Shown: positions 52,659-63,290 of the stretch, piece after piece
Numbering within the stretch: the stretch's first letter is position 1
How the letters are laid out: each line of letters opens with the position of its first letter
Assembly (NCBI RefSeq): GCF_001591505.1
Contig: NZ_BCVA01000023.1
Coordinates: 27,097-91,096 of the forward strand
From: Neobacillus niacini NBRC 15566
GTDB taxonomy: Bacteria; Bacillota; Bacilli; Bacillales; Cytobacillaceae
Direction of reading: 5' to 3'
DNA: 64,000 nt
Position numbers and translations under genes: made by a program
Notes under the pieces: model-generated
Database searches by the model: none
Seen by the model: the letters and a program-made list of their open reading frames with translations, nothing else
What the model was told of the DNA's origin: nothing

Positions 52659-53645
52659 ATGCAGAATATAGTTTTATTTATTATTAGGAAAATGACGAGA
52701 CTCCTATCACTCCTGTGCGCGATTAGTATCATTACCTTTATACTTATCAGCCATTCACCCATTGACCCCATTCAGGCTTATATAGGTGCGGATATGATGA
52801 GGGTTGGTCCTGAGCAGCGAGAGAATATAGCTGAAAACTGGGGATTAAATAAACCACCAGCAGAACAGTTTTATCATTGGGGTTCTTCCCTGTTACAAGG
52901 AGATTTTGGAACCTCGATGATTTATCGCCAGCCAGTTGCCGAAATTATCAGCGAAAAATTCTTGAACTCCCTTGCGCTTATGATTATTGCGTGGATTTTA
53001 TCGGGCGTTATTGGATTTGTGCTGGGAATTGTAGCGGCGGTGAAAAGAGATAAATGGGCAGATCGGATTATCAAGTGGTACTGTTATACGTTGGCGTCAA
53101 CGCCGACATTTTGGATGGGACTGGTATTATTAATGATTTTTGCCGTTTGGTTAGAATGGCTGCCAATTGGAATGGGGGTGCCAGCAGGTGTGCTGGCTGA
53201 AAATGTAACCCTTACGGACCGTATTGCACATTTAATCCTGCCTGCCCTCACACTAAGTATTGTAGGTGTCGCGAACATTGCTTTACATACAAGACAAAAA
53301 CTGATTGAAATCCTCTCAAGTGAGTATATTTTATTTGCGAAAGCAAAGGGAGAAAAGGGCTTTACACTAATATGGAGACATGGTATTCGCAATGTTTCTC
53401 TGCCTGCTATTACCCTTCATTTTGCCGCTTTTAGCGAACTCTTTGGAGGAGCTGTATTAGCAGAACAGGTTTTTTCATACCCAGGATTAGGACAGGCAAC
53501 CGTTGAAGCCGGTCTGCGTGGTGATGTTCCACTCCTTCTCGGTTTAGTGATTTTTAGTTCAATATTTGTCTTTGCGGGGAATTTAATGGCCGATCTTATT
53601 TCCTTTATTGTTGATCCAAGGATGAAGGAGAGAAGATCGTTATGA
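52659..53645 (+). CDS. ABC transporter permease (NikB/DppB type)
   Basis: 328 residues, six helices. ISIITFILISHSPIDPIQAYIGADMMRVGPEQRENIAENWGLNKPPAEQFYHWGSSLLQGDFGTSMIYRQPV is a NikB/DppB N-terminus. EAA loop: LFAKAKGEKGFTLIWRHGIRNVSLPAITLH. It pairs with the NikC-like permease, whose start overlaps its stop by four bases. The VEAGLRGDVPLLLG segment also fits NikB. Confidence 0.87.
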   Translation: MQNIVLFIIRKMTRLLSLLCAISIITFILISHSPIDPIQAYIGADMMRVGPEQRENIAENWGLNKPPAEQFYHWGSSLLQGDFGTSMIYRQPVAEIISEKFLNSLALMIIAWILSGVIGFVLGIVAAVKRDKWADRIIKWYCYTLASTPTFWMGLVLLMIFAVWLEWLPIGMGVPAGVLAENVTLTDRIAHLILPALTLSIVGVANIALHTRQKLIEILSSEYILFAKAKGEKGFTLIWRHGIRNVSLPAITLHFAAFSELFGGAVLAEQVFSYPGLGQATVEAGLRGDVPLLLGLVIFSSIFVFAGNLMADLISFIVDPRMKERRSL

Positions 53646-54463
53646 AATTAAATAAAAGACAGTCTGCAATTTTAATGTCAGCCATTACCACCGTGTTATT
53701 AGTAACTATATTAGTAGGAGGCTTGCTGGTCAGCAATGATAGAATTGTAACCAACTTAGAATATCGTAATCTTCCACCCTCGCTCGCTCATCCATTTGGT
53801 ACAGATTGGCTGGGGCGGGATATGCTTTTTCGAACGCTAAAAGGATTATCTATTAGTATAGGTGTTGGACTAATCGCTGCGACTGCCTCTGTCATAATAG
53901 CGGTGTGCCTGGGAATAATGGCTGCAACAATGGGTCGTATCGCCGACGCCGTCATTTCCTGGCTTGTCGACCTTTTTTTAAGTGTCCCTCATTTAGTGAT
54001 GCTTATTTTAATTGCTTTTGTAGTCGGCGGTGGTATGAAGGGTGTCATTATTGGCTTAGCACTCACCCACTGGCCAAGCTTAACGCGGGTTATTCGTGCA
54101 GAGGTCATGCAGATTAAAGCAGCAGACTTTGTCCAAACATCAAGAAGACTGGGGAAATCAAGGTGGTTTATTGCGATTAAGCATATATTTCCTCACCTTG
54201 TCCCGCAGTTCTTAGTGGGCTTATTTTTACTATTCCCTCACGCAATCCTTCATGAAGCGGCGGTAACGTTCTTAGGCATGGGGTTATCACCGCACCAGCC
54301 TGCAATTGGTATCATTCTATCAGAATCCATGCGTTACTTATCTACTGGTATGTGGTGGCTGGCATTTTTCCCTGGTCTGCTCTTATTATTGGTAGTCCGT
54401 GCCTTTGATTTAATAGGGGATCGTCTGCGGTCACTTGTGGACCCTTATCGTGCCAATGAATAA
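53642..54463 (+). CDS. ABC transporter permease (NikC/DppC type)
   Basis: 273 residues. HPFGTDWLGRDMLFRTLKGLSISIGVGL is the standard OppC/NikC entry; EAA loop VQTSRRLGKSRWFIAIKHIFPHLVPQ. Close in size to NikC (about 277). Starts inside the end of the preceding permease, so translation is coupled. Confidence 0.87.
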   Translation: MKLNKRQSAILMSAITTVLLVTILVGGLLVSNDRIVTNLEYRNLPPSLAHPFGTDWLGRDMLFRTLKGLSISIGVGLIAATASVIIAVCLGIMAATMGRIADAVISWLVDLFLSVPHLVMLILIAFVVGGGMKGVIIGLALTHWPSLTRVIRAEVMQIKAADFVQTSRRLGKSRWFIAIKHIFPHLVPQFLVGLFLLFPHAILHEAAVTFLGMGLSPHQPAIGIILSESMRYLSTGMWWLAFFPGLLLLLVVRAFDLIGDRLRSLVDPYRANE

Positions 54464-54480
54464 GATGGGGGTTGAAAGTT

Positions 54481-55404
54481 ATGTCTATCCTAGAAGTGCA
54501 AAATTTATCTATATCCTTTAAAAAATATTCTAAAGGGCTAAGGCAGGAACAAAATCAAGTCATTCATAACCTAAATGTGTCAATCAACAGAGGGGAAATT
54601 GTGGCAGTTGTCGGTTCAAGCGGGTCTGGTAAAAGCCTGTTAGCTCACGCGATTCTTGGAATATTACCGGGAAATGCTACGGTAACAGGGAATATTTTTT
54701 ATGAAGGTCAGCTGCTTACCGAACAGCGTAAAGAGGAACTAAGAGGAACAGAAATTGTAATCATTCCGCAATCCGTTAAGTTTTTAGATCCATTGATGAA
54801 AATAGGCTCACAGGTACAAACTTCCGTTAGAAAAAGAAATGCTGTTACAGCACAAAAGAAAATTTTTGAGAAATATAAATTACATCCAACCGTTGAAAAA
54901 TTATTTCCTTTTCAATTATCTGGCGGTATGGCAAGACGTGTTCTTGTTTCGATGGCAGTCGTAAGTGAAGCCAGTGTGATTATTGCAGATGAACCAACAC
55001 CGGGACTTGATATGGAAGTTATCAAGGAAGCGGAGAACTCTTTTAGGGAGTTGGCTGATAATGGCAGTGGAGTTATGATTATTACACATGATATTGAATT
55101 TGCCTTAAAAGTTGCAGATAAAATCGCCGTTTTTTATGCGGGTACAACCGTTGAGACTGCACCAGTGTCAGACTTCTCCGGTAAGGGTGAGAATCTCAGA
55201 CACCCTTATACAAAAGCATTATGGAGAGCCCTTCCTCAAAATGAATTTATTCCAATTAAGGGGTCACAGCCGCTAGCGAATGATATGCCTGCGGGGTGTC
55301 CTTTTGCCCCTAGATGTGAACAAGCCACATCAGAGTGTTCAGAAGGGCTCCCGGAGGAAAGGTATATTCGTGATGGAATGGTAAGGTGTATATATGCAAC
55401 TTGA
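54481..55404 (+). CDS. ABC transporter ATPase (NikD/DppD type)
   Basis: 307 residues from the ATG at 54481; GGGGGT is 9 bases upstream, and the in-frame TTG at 54472 is unlikely. Walker A GSSGSGKS, signature LSGGMARRVLVSMAVV, Walker B VIIADEPTPGLDM and switch THDIEFA are present. The signature is LSGGMARR rather than the usual LSGGMRQR, an unusual but conservative change. The C-terminal CPFAPRCEQATSEC segment carries the four Cys of the OppD/F cluster motif. Confidence 0.87.
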   Translation: MSILEVQNLSISFKKYSKGLRQEQNQVIHNLNVSINRGEIVAVVGSSGSGKSLLAHAILGILPGNATVTGNIFYEGQLLTEQRKEELRGTEIVIIPQSVKFLDPLMKIGSQVQTSVRKRNAVTAQKKIFEKYKLHPTVEKLFPFQLSGGMARRVLVSMAVVSEASVIIADEPTPGLDMEVIKEAENSFRELADNGSGVMIITHDIEFALKVADKIAVFYAGTTVETAPVSDFSGKGENLRHPYTKALWRALPQNEFIPIKGSQPLANDMPAGCPFAPRCEQATSECSEGLPEERYIRDGMVRCIYAT

Positions 55405-56011
55405 AGCATTAAATGTTGGATTTGGTTATCGGAAAAATAATTGGACATTTCGTCATATTGATTTAAGCCTTAGAAAGGGAGAAATTGTCGGTCTTGTTGG
55501 CCCTAGTGGAGCTGGGAAGACAACACTTGGACGAATCCTTGCGGGGTATGAACAGCCATTGGAAGGTACTGTAAAGCTGAATGACGCTCCATTGCCAAAG
55601 ACGGGCTATCACCCTGTTCAGCTAGTATTTCAGCACCCGGAAAAAGCTGTAAATCCAAAATGGAGAATGAAGGATATCCTTCATGAAGGGTGGAATCCTG
55701 ATGATGAATTACTAGAAAGATTAGGAATTGATCGGGATTGGCTGCAACGTTGGCCTAATGAGTTATCAGGCGGGGAATTGCAGCGCTTTTGTGTAGCTAG
55801 AGCACTTGGTCCAATGACACAATTTCTAATTGCTGATGAGATGACAACCATGCTGGATGCGATTACCCAAGCACAAATATGGCAGGCTGTTTTGGATATG
55901 GCGAAAAAGCAAAATATGGGGATACTTGTAATCAGCCATGAAGCTCCGCTTTTGGATAGACTTTGCAGCAGAATTATTGATATTTCATCTAATGTAATGA
56001 GAGAAGGATAA
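55394..56011 (+). CDS. ABC transporter ATPase (NikE/DppF type), short
   Basis: 205 residues, overlapping the preceding gene by 11 bases. Walker A GPSGAGKT (with Thr), Q-loop VFQHPEKAVNPKWRM, signature LSGGELQRFCVARAL, Walker B FLIADEMTTMLDA and switch SHEAPLL. DEM replaces the usual DEP after the catalytic Glu. It stops at the end of the core ATPase fold without the OppF extension, as NikE-type proteins can. It completes the heterodimeric ATPase. Confidence 0.85.
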   Translation: MQLEALNVGFGYRKNNWTFRHIDLSLRKGEIVGLVGPSGAGKTTLGRILAGYEQPLEGTVKLNDAPLPKTGYHPVQLVFQHPEKAVNPKWRMKDILHEGWNPDDELLERLGIDRDWLQRWPNELSGGELQRFCVARALGPMTQFLIADEMTTMLDAITQAQIWQAVLDMAKKQNMGILVISHEAPLLDRLCSRIIDISSNVMREG

Positions 56012-56017
56012 AAGACT

Positions 56018-57238
56018 ATGAAAACTTTCAAGAATTATCGTTTTCCTATCATCCTATTACTTTCAATATTGATTGGCGCGATTTTAGGTTTAGTCATGAA
56101 GGAAGACGCAGTCATCTTTCAGCCGATTGGGGATATCTTTTTAAATCTATTATTCACGATTATTGTTCCGCTTATTTTCTTTACGATTTCCTCTTCGATT
56201 GCAAATATGAATGGAGCCAAGAGATTAGGAAAAATTCTAGGCTGGATGTTTGGAACCTTCCTCTTTACAGGTCTTGTTTCAGCCATTTATATGTACTTTA
56301 TTGTAAAATTCGTTAATCCTGGTGAAGGTGTAAACTTAAAGTTAGTAAAGCCGGAAGCCGCGGAGGAGTTAAGTACAGTCGCACAAATTGTTAAGACATT
56401 TACTGTACCTGACTTTGTAGAATTGTTTTCACGCAGTAATATGCTTGCGCTTATTGTGATTTCCATTCTGGTTGGCTTCGCAGCACAATCAGTTGGAGAA
56501 CGCGGCAAGCCTTTTGCTAGCTTTTTAAGTTCAGGTTCAGAAGTAATGATGAAAGTTATATCCTTGATTATGTATTTAGCACCAGTTGGTCTGGGAGCCT
56601 ATTTTGCGACCTTGGTTGGTCAGTACGGTCCCATTCTATTAGGCTCCTATATTAAAGCCGGTATCACCTATTATGCAGCTTCAATCGTCTATTTCTTTGT
56701 GGCTTTCACCATGTATGCCTTTATGGCTGGCAGGGGTAAGGGAATTAGAGTGCTTTGGAGCAATATGCTGGCACCTTCGATTACGGCGCTGGCAACTTGT
56801 TCTAGTGCCGCTTCAATTCCTGTTAATCTAGAAGCTTCAAAAAGGATGGGAATCAAAGAGGATATCCGCGATACAACCATCCCATTAGGGGCCGCTTTAC
56901 ACAAAGATGGTTCTGTTCTTGGCGGTGTGCTAAAAATTGTATTCTTGTTTGGTATCTTTGATATGAATAATACAGGGATTGGCACCTTTTTCTTGATTAT
57001 CAGTGTTTCTCTTTTAGTTGGAGCGGTTATGGGAGCTATTCCAAGCGGAGGTATGATAGGGGAAATGTTAATCCTTAGTTTATTTGGATTCCCGCCTGAG
57101 GCATTGCCGATTATTGCGGCAATTTCAACGTTAATTGATCCTCCAGCAACCATGCTGAACGCAAGTGGAGATAATGTTGCAGGAATGATGGTTTCAAGAA
57201 TGGTTGAAGGCAGGAATTGGCTTCAGAAAACTACATAA
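56018..57238 (+). CDS. Dicarboxylate/amino acid:cation symporter (DAACS family)
   Basis: 406 residues, highly hydrophobic with hairpin segments. Family marks: the Ser-rich loop TALATCSSAASIPVNLEASKRMGI, NNTGIGTFF replacing the NMDGT motif, and IAAISTLIDPPATMLNASGDNVAGMM. The family moves glutamate, aspartate, succinate or small neutral amino acids with Na+ or H+. It begins 6 bases after the ABC ATPase with no terminator between, so it is probably co-transcribed with the Nik-like operon. An AGAAGGA site precedes the ATG. Confidence 0.85.
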   Translation: MKTFKNYRFPIILLLSILIGAILGLVMKEDAVIFQPIGDIFLNLLFTIIVPLIFFTISSSIANMNGAKRLGKILGWMFGTFLFTGLVSAIYMYFIVKFVNPGEGVNLKLVKPEAAEELSTVAQIVKTFTVPDFVELFSRSNMLALIVISILVGFAAQSVGERGKPFASFLSSGSEVMMKVISLIMYLAPVGLGAYFATLVGQYGPILLGSYIKAGITYYAASIVYFFVAFTMYAFMAGRGKGIRVLWSNMLAPSITALATCSSAASIPVNLEASKRMGIKEDIRDTTIPLGAALHKDGSVLGGVLKIVFLFGIFDMNNTGIGTFFLIISVSLLVGAVMGAIPSGGMIGEMLILSLFGFPPEALPIIAAISTLIDPPATMLNASGDNVAGMMVSRMVEGRNWLQKTT

Positions 57239-57241
57239 AAT

Positions 57242-57272
57242 AAGGGTGCTCTCCAATGAAGAGCACCCTTAC
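57242..57272. terminator. Bidirectional terminator between the symporter and gdhA
   Basis: Arms AAGGGTGCTCT and AGAGCACCCTT with a 7-nt loop; convergent genes. Confidence 0.85.
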
Positions 57273-57279
57273 TTTTTAT

Positions 57280-58674
<1,395 letters not shown>

Positions 58675-58767
58675 TTAATGGGAAGTTATTTTTTTAAATA
58701 GTTAGATTATTAATATAAAGTATTTTATAATTAAATAATAATCTTAACAATATTAATAATAGATGAT

Positions 58768-58790
58768 ATTCATCTCATAATGAGATGAAT
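58768..58790. promoter_or_regulatory. Perfect dyad in the gdhA/gltC-like divergent region
   Basis: ATTCATCTCA (58768-58777) and TGAGATGAAT (58781-58790) form a perfect 10-bp inverted repeat with TAA between. It ends just before the ribosome site of the LysR gene. The core ATCTCA with TGAGAT is the kind of dyad LysR proteins bind, and it is plausible as a GltC box. Confidence 0.65.
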
Positions 58791-58803
58791 CGAGGTGAGC
58801 CCT

Positions 58804-59709
58804 TTGGAGTTACGTCAAATTCAATACTTTATGGAAGTAGCTAAGCGTGAACATGTGACCGAGGCGGCAACCGCGCTGCACGTGGCCCAATCTGCTGTAA
58901 GCCGGCAAATCTTTAATCTCGAAAAGGAACTCGGCGTTAATTTATTTATCCGCGAGGGGCGAAATGTCAAATTGACGATGATTGGTCAGATGTTTCTAGC
59001 TCATATGGAACAGGCGATGAAAGTAATTGGTGAGGCACAGCGAGAGATTGAGGAATACCTTGACCCAATGAGAGGGACGATTCGTATAGGTTTTCCCAGC
59101 AGTCTGGCTGCGTATACCCTTCCAACTTCTATTTCCGCCTTTCGTGAACACTATCCTCAGGTCAAATTTCAACTAAAGCAGAGTACCTACAAAGAGTTAA
59201 TTGAGGGTGTAATGAATGGTGATTTTGATATGGCATTAATCGGACCTGTTCCTAAAAACGAGAAGAAATTACAGGGGACAACATTATTTACAGATAATAT
59301 TGTGGCACTATTACCGTCTAGTCATCCTTTAGCCAAACAGCCAGCGATAAAATTAAGCAAGCTGCGTGAGGAAGACTTTGTCTTGTTTCCAAAGGAATAT
59401 ATATTACGGGAAATTATCGTTCAAGCTTGTGAACAGTTGGGTTTCCAGCCGAAGGTATCTTTCGAGGGAGTTGATATTGATTCAATAAAAGGACTGGTTT
59501 CAGCTGGTCTTGGAATTACATTAATTCCGGAAATCACGCTGGTGGAAGGATTTCCCCGTTCAACAGTAAAGGTACCCATTATTGAGCCTGAGGTCACCCG
59601 TACGGTCGGGGTTATCATTCCAAGAGAACGCAAAATGCTCCCTACAGTCAAACTTTTCTATGACTTTTTAAAAGACTTCTATTCCATTCTCGACAGATAT
59701 CAAAGGTAA
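58804..59709 (+). CDS. GltC-like LysR regulator
   Basis: 301 residues from a TTG at 58804, after GAGGTGAG; a GTG at 58795 lies inside that site. MELRQIQYFMEVAKREHVTEAATALHVAQSAVSRQIFNLEKELGVNLFIREGRNVKLT is nearly the GltC N-terminus (MELRQLRYFMEVAEREHVSEAA). RGTIRIGFPSSLAAYTLPTSISAF and DIDSIKGLVSAGLGITLIPE extend the match through the effector domain. B. subtilis GltC activates gltAB when 2-oxoglutarate is high and responds to glutamate dehydrogenase. Here it is divergent from gdhA rather than gltA, suggesting it regulates gdhA. Confidence 0.87.
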   Translation: MELRQIQYFMEVAKREHVTEAATALHVAQSAVSRQIFNLEKELGVNLFIREGRNVKLTMIGQMFLAHMEQAMKVIGEAQREIEEYLDPMRGTIRIGFPSSLAAYTLPTSISAFREHYPQVKFQLKQSTYKELIEGVMNGDFDMALIGPVPKNEKKLQGTTLFTDNIVALLPSSHPLAKQPAIKLSKLREEDFVLFPKEYILREIIVQACEQLGFQPKVSFEGVDIDSIKGLVSAGLGITLIPEITLVEGFPRSTVKVPIIEPEVTRTVGVIIPRERKMLPTVKLFYDFLKDFYSILDRYQR

Positions 59710-59738
59710 AAGCCCAACTATGTTTAGTTGGGCTTTAT
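59707..59738. terminator. Bidirectional terminator between the LysR gene and pepT
   Basis: Arms AAAGCCCAACT and AGTTGGGCTTT with a 6-nt loop. Confidence 0.88.
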
Positions 59739-59739
59739 T

Positions 59740-60966
59740 TTATGCTTTTTGTTCGAAAAGTTTCGTAATTTCAATGACGGTTTTGGTGGATTTAATCATA
59801 TTATCAACAGAGATAAATTCATACTTCCCATGGAAGTTTTCGCCGCCTGTAAAAATATTGGGAGTTGGCAGACCCATGTAAGATAGTTGTGAACCATCTG
59901 TACCGCCGCGGATTGGTTTAATGAGTGGTTTAATATCCAAGCTCTCCATTGCCTGTTGGGCGATGTCGACGATTTCCATAACCGGTTTGATTTTTTCACC
60001 CATATTGTAATATTGGTCTTTTAATTCTAGAAGAATGGTATCCTTTCCATATTTTTCATTAAGTGAGTCGACAATGCTTTCGATCCTATTTTTTCTCGCT
60101 GCAAAGATTTCTTTGTCGTGATCACGGATAATATAGTACATTTTCGTTTGCTCGACATCGCCGTTAAAAGAAATCAGGTGGTAGAAACCTTCATACCCCT
60201 CAGTATGTTCAGGTGCCTCTAATGCTGGAAGCTGACTATGTAGTTCCATGGCAATCTTCATTGAATTCACCATTTTATCTTTTGCAGAACCTGGGTGAAT
60301 ATTGGTGCCCTTAATGGTGATCTTTGCAGCCGCAGCATTAAAGCTTTCGTATTCTAGCTCTCCGAGCGGTCCACCGTCGACAGTGTATGCATACTTGGCA
60401 CCGAAGGCTTTTACGTCAAATTTATGGGGCCCTCTGCCAATTTCTTCATCCGGTGTGAAAGCAACCCGGACCTTACCGTGCTTAATTTCTGGATGTTGAA
60501 TCAAGTATGCCATTGCGGTCATGATTTCAGCAATCCCAGCTTTGTTATCGGCTCCAAGCAGTGTAGTACCGTCCGTGGTAATCAGCGTATGACCTTTATA
60601 GCTTGGCAGGCTTGGGAAATCCTTCGTTGTCATGGTGACGTTTGGGTTAAGAGGGATGTCTTTCCCATCATAGTTTTCAATGATTTGCGGGTTTACGTTC
60701 TTGCCTGTGAAATCGGTTGCAGTATCAATGTGAGCTAAGAAGCCGATTGTCGGTACATCCTTCTCCGTATTCGACGGAAGGGTAGCCATTACATATCCAT
60801 TCTCGTCAATGGTTACCTCTTGCATTCCGATCTGCTTTAATTCTTCAACAAGCATGTTGGCCAAATTAAGTTGTCCCTGAGTAGAAGGACAGCTCTCATT
60901 GCTCTCATTCGACTGTGTATCTACCTTCACATAAGAAGTAAATCTTTCTATGATCTCATTTTTCAT
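59740..60966 (-). CDS. pepT: Peptidase T (tripeptide aminopeptidase)
   Basis: 408 residues from the ATG at 60966 with AAGGAG about 10 bases upstream; a GTG nine bases earlier is too close to that site. The M20B zinc site is complete: [71 protein letters not shown] and [33 protein letters not shown]. It releases N-terminal residues from tripeptides in the cytosol, which complements the opp importer. Own transcription unit. Confidence 0.95.
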   Translation of the reverse strand: MKNEIIERFTSYVKVDTQSNESNESCPSTQGQLNLANMLVEELKQIGMQEVTIDENGYVMATLPSNTEKDVPTIGFLAHIDTATDFTGKNVNPQIIENYDGKDIPLNPNVTMTTKDFPSLPSYKGHTLITTDGTTLLGADNKAGIAEIMTAMAYLIQHPEIKHGKVRVAFTPDEEIGRGPHKFDVKAFGAKYAYTVDGGPLGELEYESFNAAAAKITIKGTNIHPGSAKDKMVNSMKIAMELHSQLPALEAPEHTEGYEGFYHLISFNGDVEQTKMYYIIRDHDKEIFAARKNRIESIVDSLNEKYGKDTILLELKDQYYNMGEKIKPVMEIVDIAQQAMESLDIKPLIKPIRGGTDGSQLSYMGLPTPNIFTGGENFHGKYEFISVDNMIKSTKTVIEITKLFEQKA

Positions 60967-61069
60967 ATACTTCACACTCCTTTTTTCATTTTCATTTTTA
61001 TAATAGCACTTTCGCTGTACATCTACACTAATGGGTTATAAATACTATGGTTCAGTATAAGTATGTTAT

Positions 61070-61098
61070 GTTCTCTATTGAGAACAATAACGTTCTTG
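61070..61098. promoter_or_regulatory. SinR-like box cluster upstream of the Gln-rich repeat gene
   Basis: GTTCTCT (61070-61076) matches the SinR consensus GTTCTYT exactly. TGAGAAC (61079-61085, reverse strand GTTCTCA) and GTTCTTG (61092-61098) match 6 of 7. GTTCTC and GAGAAC form a perfect dyad around TATT. The cluster is about 170 bases before the first gene of a putative extracellular matrix pair. No sinR gene is in the window. Confidence 0.4.
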
Positions 61099-61135
61099 AA
61101 AAAATAAAAAAGTGAGAAAATGGGAGATATTTCTA

Positions 61136-61162
61136 TATAACGCACGGAAAACGTGCGTTATA
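61136..61162 (+). promoter_or_regulatory. Perfect 11-bp hairpin in the 5' region of the repeat-protein gene
   Basis: TATAACGCACG and its exact inverse CGTGCGTTATA flank GAAAA. There is no T run, so it is unlikely to be a terminator; it may stabilise the leader or be a protein site. Confidence 0.5.
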
Positions 61163-61263
61163 TGCTAAATTTACCCGATTATGGGAATTTCCTAAAATAT
61201 ACAGTGACGTTATACTTTAGTTGTGTAAAGGCACACAATTTACAATATTTGGAGGAATGGGAA

Positions 61264-63189
61264 TTGAAGAACGTAGAGAATTATGGGAAGATCAAAAATG
61301 TACTTAACATGAAGAAAATTGTAGCTACAGCAGTTGTAGCAGGAACTATTTTTGGTTCTACATCTGCCTTTGCTTCATATGGCGGCGTACAACAAAGCCA
61401 AAATCACCAATACTCAAATCCAGCATTCACAGTGGGTGCAGGTAAATTTATTTCACAATCTCAAGGATTTAATGTGCAAGCATATCCTTCACAAACTGCT
61501 TCTCAAGCTAAGTATTCAAAACAAAGCCAAAGTTTAGCTGGCAGTGCGTTACAAGGTCAAGTTGGTGCTGGACTATTACTCGCTCAACTACAAGGCTTTG
61601 GCAGCTTAACAGTTCAAAATCAAGGTGTAGTTGGTAAAGCAAATACTCAAGATTCAAATGTAACAGAAGCTAGCGGTCAATTACAAGTTGGTGTAGGTGC
61701 GCTAATTGGTCAAGCACAAGGTGCAGGAAATGCCAATCAGCAAGGCCAAACTGCTGGTGGAAAGTACAATGATCAATATCAAGATATTACAAATGGAAAT
61801 TTACAAGGTCAATTGGGCGTTGGTGCACTAATTGGTCAATTACAAGGGTCAGCTAATGAAAACGTTCAAGACCAAGCTACTGCTGGAAAAGGCAATAGCC
61901 AAAGCCAAGACGCTACTAATGGCACTGCGCAAGGTCAAGTGGGTGTTGGAATATTAATTGGCCAACTTCAAGGATCTGCAAATTCTAACAACCAAAGCCA
62001 AGTTTCTGACGGCAGGTACAATGATCAAAATCAAGGCAGCACGAACTCCACTGGTCAACTTCAAGTTGCTATTGGCGGATTAATTGGTCAAGCACAAGGT
62101 TCTAGCAATAGCGTTGGTCAACTTTCTGATGCCTATGGCAACTACAATGATGTTGATCAAAATGTAGAAAGTGATACTGCACAACTACAAGTTGGTTTAG
62201 GATTAGGAGTAGGCCAAGTTCAAGGTTCTTCTAATAGTACAGCTCAAGGTGCAGGCGCTTTTGGTAAATTCAATGATGTTGAGCAGGATGCTGAATATGA
62301 AACAACACAAGCTCAAGTAGGCGCATTCGGAGCTCTTCAAGTCCAAGGTTCTGAGAATACTACAGGACAATCTGCAGTAGCTGCAGGTAAATATAATGAT
62401 GTTGAACAAGAAGTTGAAATTGGAACAGCACAAGTTCAAGCAGGCGGTCTTGGTGCGGTTCAATCTCAAGGAGCTGCAAATCTTGCTGAACAAGGTGCAG
62501 CTGTGACAGGTAATGTAAACGATGTTGAACAGGAAGTTGATAACGCTACTCACCAAACTCAAGTAGGCGGTCTTGGTGCAGTTCAATCACAAGGTGCTGC
62601 TAACGGATCTCTTCAATTAGCTGATGTTGATGGTAAACACAACGACGCTGAGCAAGAGGTTGAAAATGACACAGACCAAACGCAAGCTGGCGGTCTAGGT
62701 GTTGATCAAGATCAAACAGCTGTAAATGCTGCAGGACAATCTGCTGAAGCTACAGGTGTTGGCAATGAAGTTGAACAAGAGGTTGAAAACGATACTGAAC
62801 AGGATCAAACTGGTGCACTTGGTGCTGACCAAGCTCAAGCAGCTTCAAATGGGTCTGTACAAATTGCAGACACAGCTGGCTGTGAAAATGAAGTGGAGCA
62901 GGAAGTAGAAAATACTACTGAGCAAACTCAAGCTGGTGTTGGTAATGTTGATCAATCACAAAATGCAGCAACAGAAACTGCACAGACTGCTACTGTTGTA
63001 GGTGCTGATAATGAAGTTGAGCAAGAAGCTGCAAATGATATTGCACAAGTTCAAACTGCTGAAGGTAACGCTGTACAAAACCAAAGCGCTTCAAGCACTA
63101 CAACTCAATCAGCTTCTGCATTTGGCAGCAATATCAGCCAAAGCCAGTCTTCTAGCTTTACAGTTGTTCAAGGCCAATCAGCTAACTAA
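61264..63189 (+). CDS. Secreted Gln-rich tandem repeat protein (13 units of about 41 residues)
   Basis: 641 residues from a TTG with GGAGG 8 bases upstream; an ATG at 61309 would give a shorter, standard signal peptide (MKKIVATAVVAGTIFGSTSAFA). After it come about 13 units whose core is xQxQVGxxGxxxxQGxxN-x-Q, then GxxND-x-(D/E)Q. Early units are neutral (LQGQLGVGALIGQLQGSAN); from unit 5 a NDVEQEVEN stretch appears and units become acidic. Regular Gln, Asn and Gly spacing predicts a beta-solenoid or amyloid-like stack. One Cys only (near the third-last acidic unit). No enzyme motif and no LPXTG or other anchor. I do not recognise a named family. Confidence 0.75.
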   Translation: MKNVENYGKIKNVLNMKKIVATAVVAGTIFGSTSAFASYGGVQQSQNHQYSNPAFTVGAGKFISQSQGFNVQAYPSQTASQAKYSKQSQSLAGSALQGQVGAGLLLAQLQGFGSLTVQNQGVVGKANTQDSNVTEASGQLQVGVGALIGQAQGAGNANQQGQTAGGKYNDQYQDITNGNLQGQLGVGALIGQLQGSANENVQDQATAGKGNSQSQDATNGTAQGQVGVGILIGQLQGSANSNNQSQVSDGRYNDQNQGSTNSTGQLQVAIGGLIGQAQGSSNSVGQLSDAYGNYNDVDQNVESDTAQLQVGLGLGVGQVQGSSNSTAQGAGAFGKFNDVEQDAEYETTQAQVGAFGALQVQGSENTTGQSAVAAGKYNDVEQEVEIGTAQVQAGGLGAVQSQGAANLAEQGAAVTGNVNDVEQEVDNATHQTQVGGLGAVQSQGAANGSLQLADVDGKHNDAEQEVENDTDQTQAGGLGVDQDQTAVNAAGQSAEATGVGNEVEQEVENDTEQDQTGALGADQAQAASNGSVQIADTAGCENEVEQEVENTTEQTQAGVGNVDQSQNAATETAQTATVVGADNEVEQEAANDIAQVQTAEGNAVQNQSASSTTTQSASAFGSNISQSQSSSFTVVQGQSAN

Positions 63190-63207
63190 TACCGTTTATT
63201 AACTCTT

Positions 63208-63245
63208 CAGCTCCATCTAGTGTTCTGCTGGATGGGGCTTTCTTA
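63208..63245 (+). terminator. Hairpin between the two Gln-rich genes
   Basis: Arms AGCTCCATC and GGATGGGGCT, then TTTCTT. It may attenuate, giving the two proteins unequal amounts. Confidence 0.6.
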
Positions 63246-63290
63246 CTAATTATCATAAACTAACCATTCAAATTATTGGAGGAATCATAG

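Noticed and set aside
61070..61085. GTTCTC...GAGAAC dyad considered as a LexA (SOS) box
   Set aside because: The Bacillus SOS box has the opposite order, GAAC-N4-GTTC, so this does not fit.
62203..62586. 127-residue minus-strand ORF inside the Gln-rich repeat gene
   Set aside because: A by-product of repeat codon use on the other strand; no ribosome site and Cys/Leu-rich composition typical of antisense shadows.
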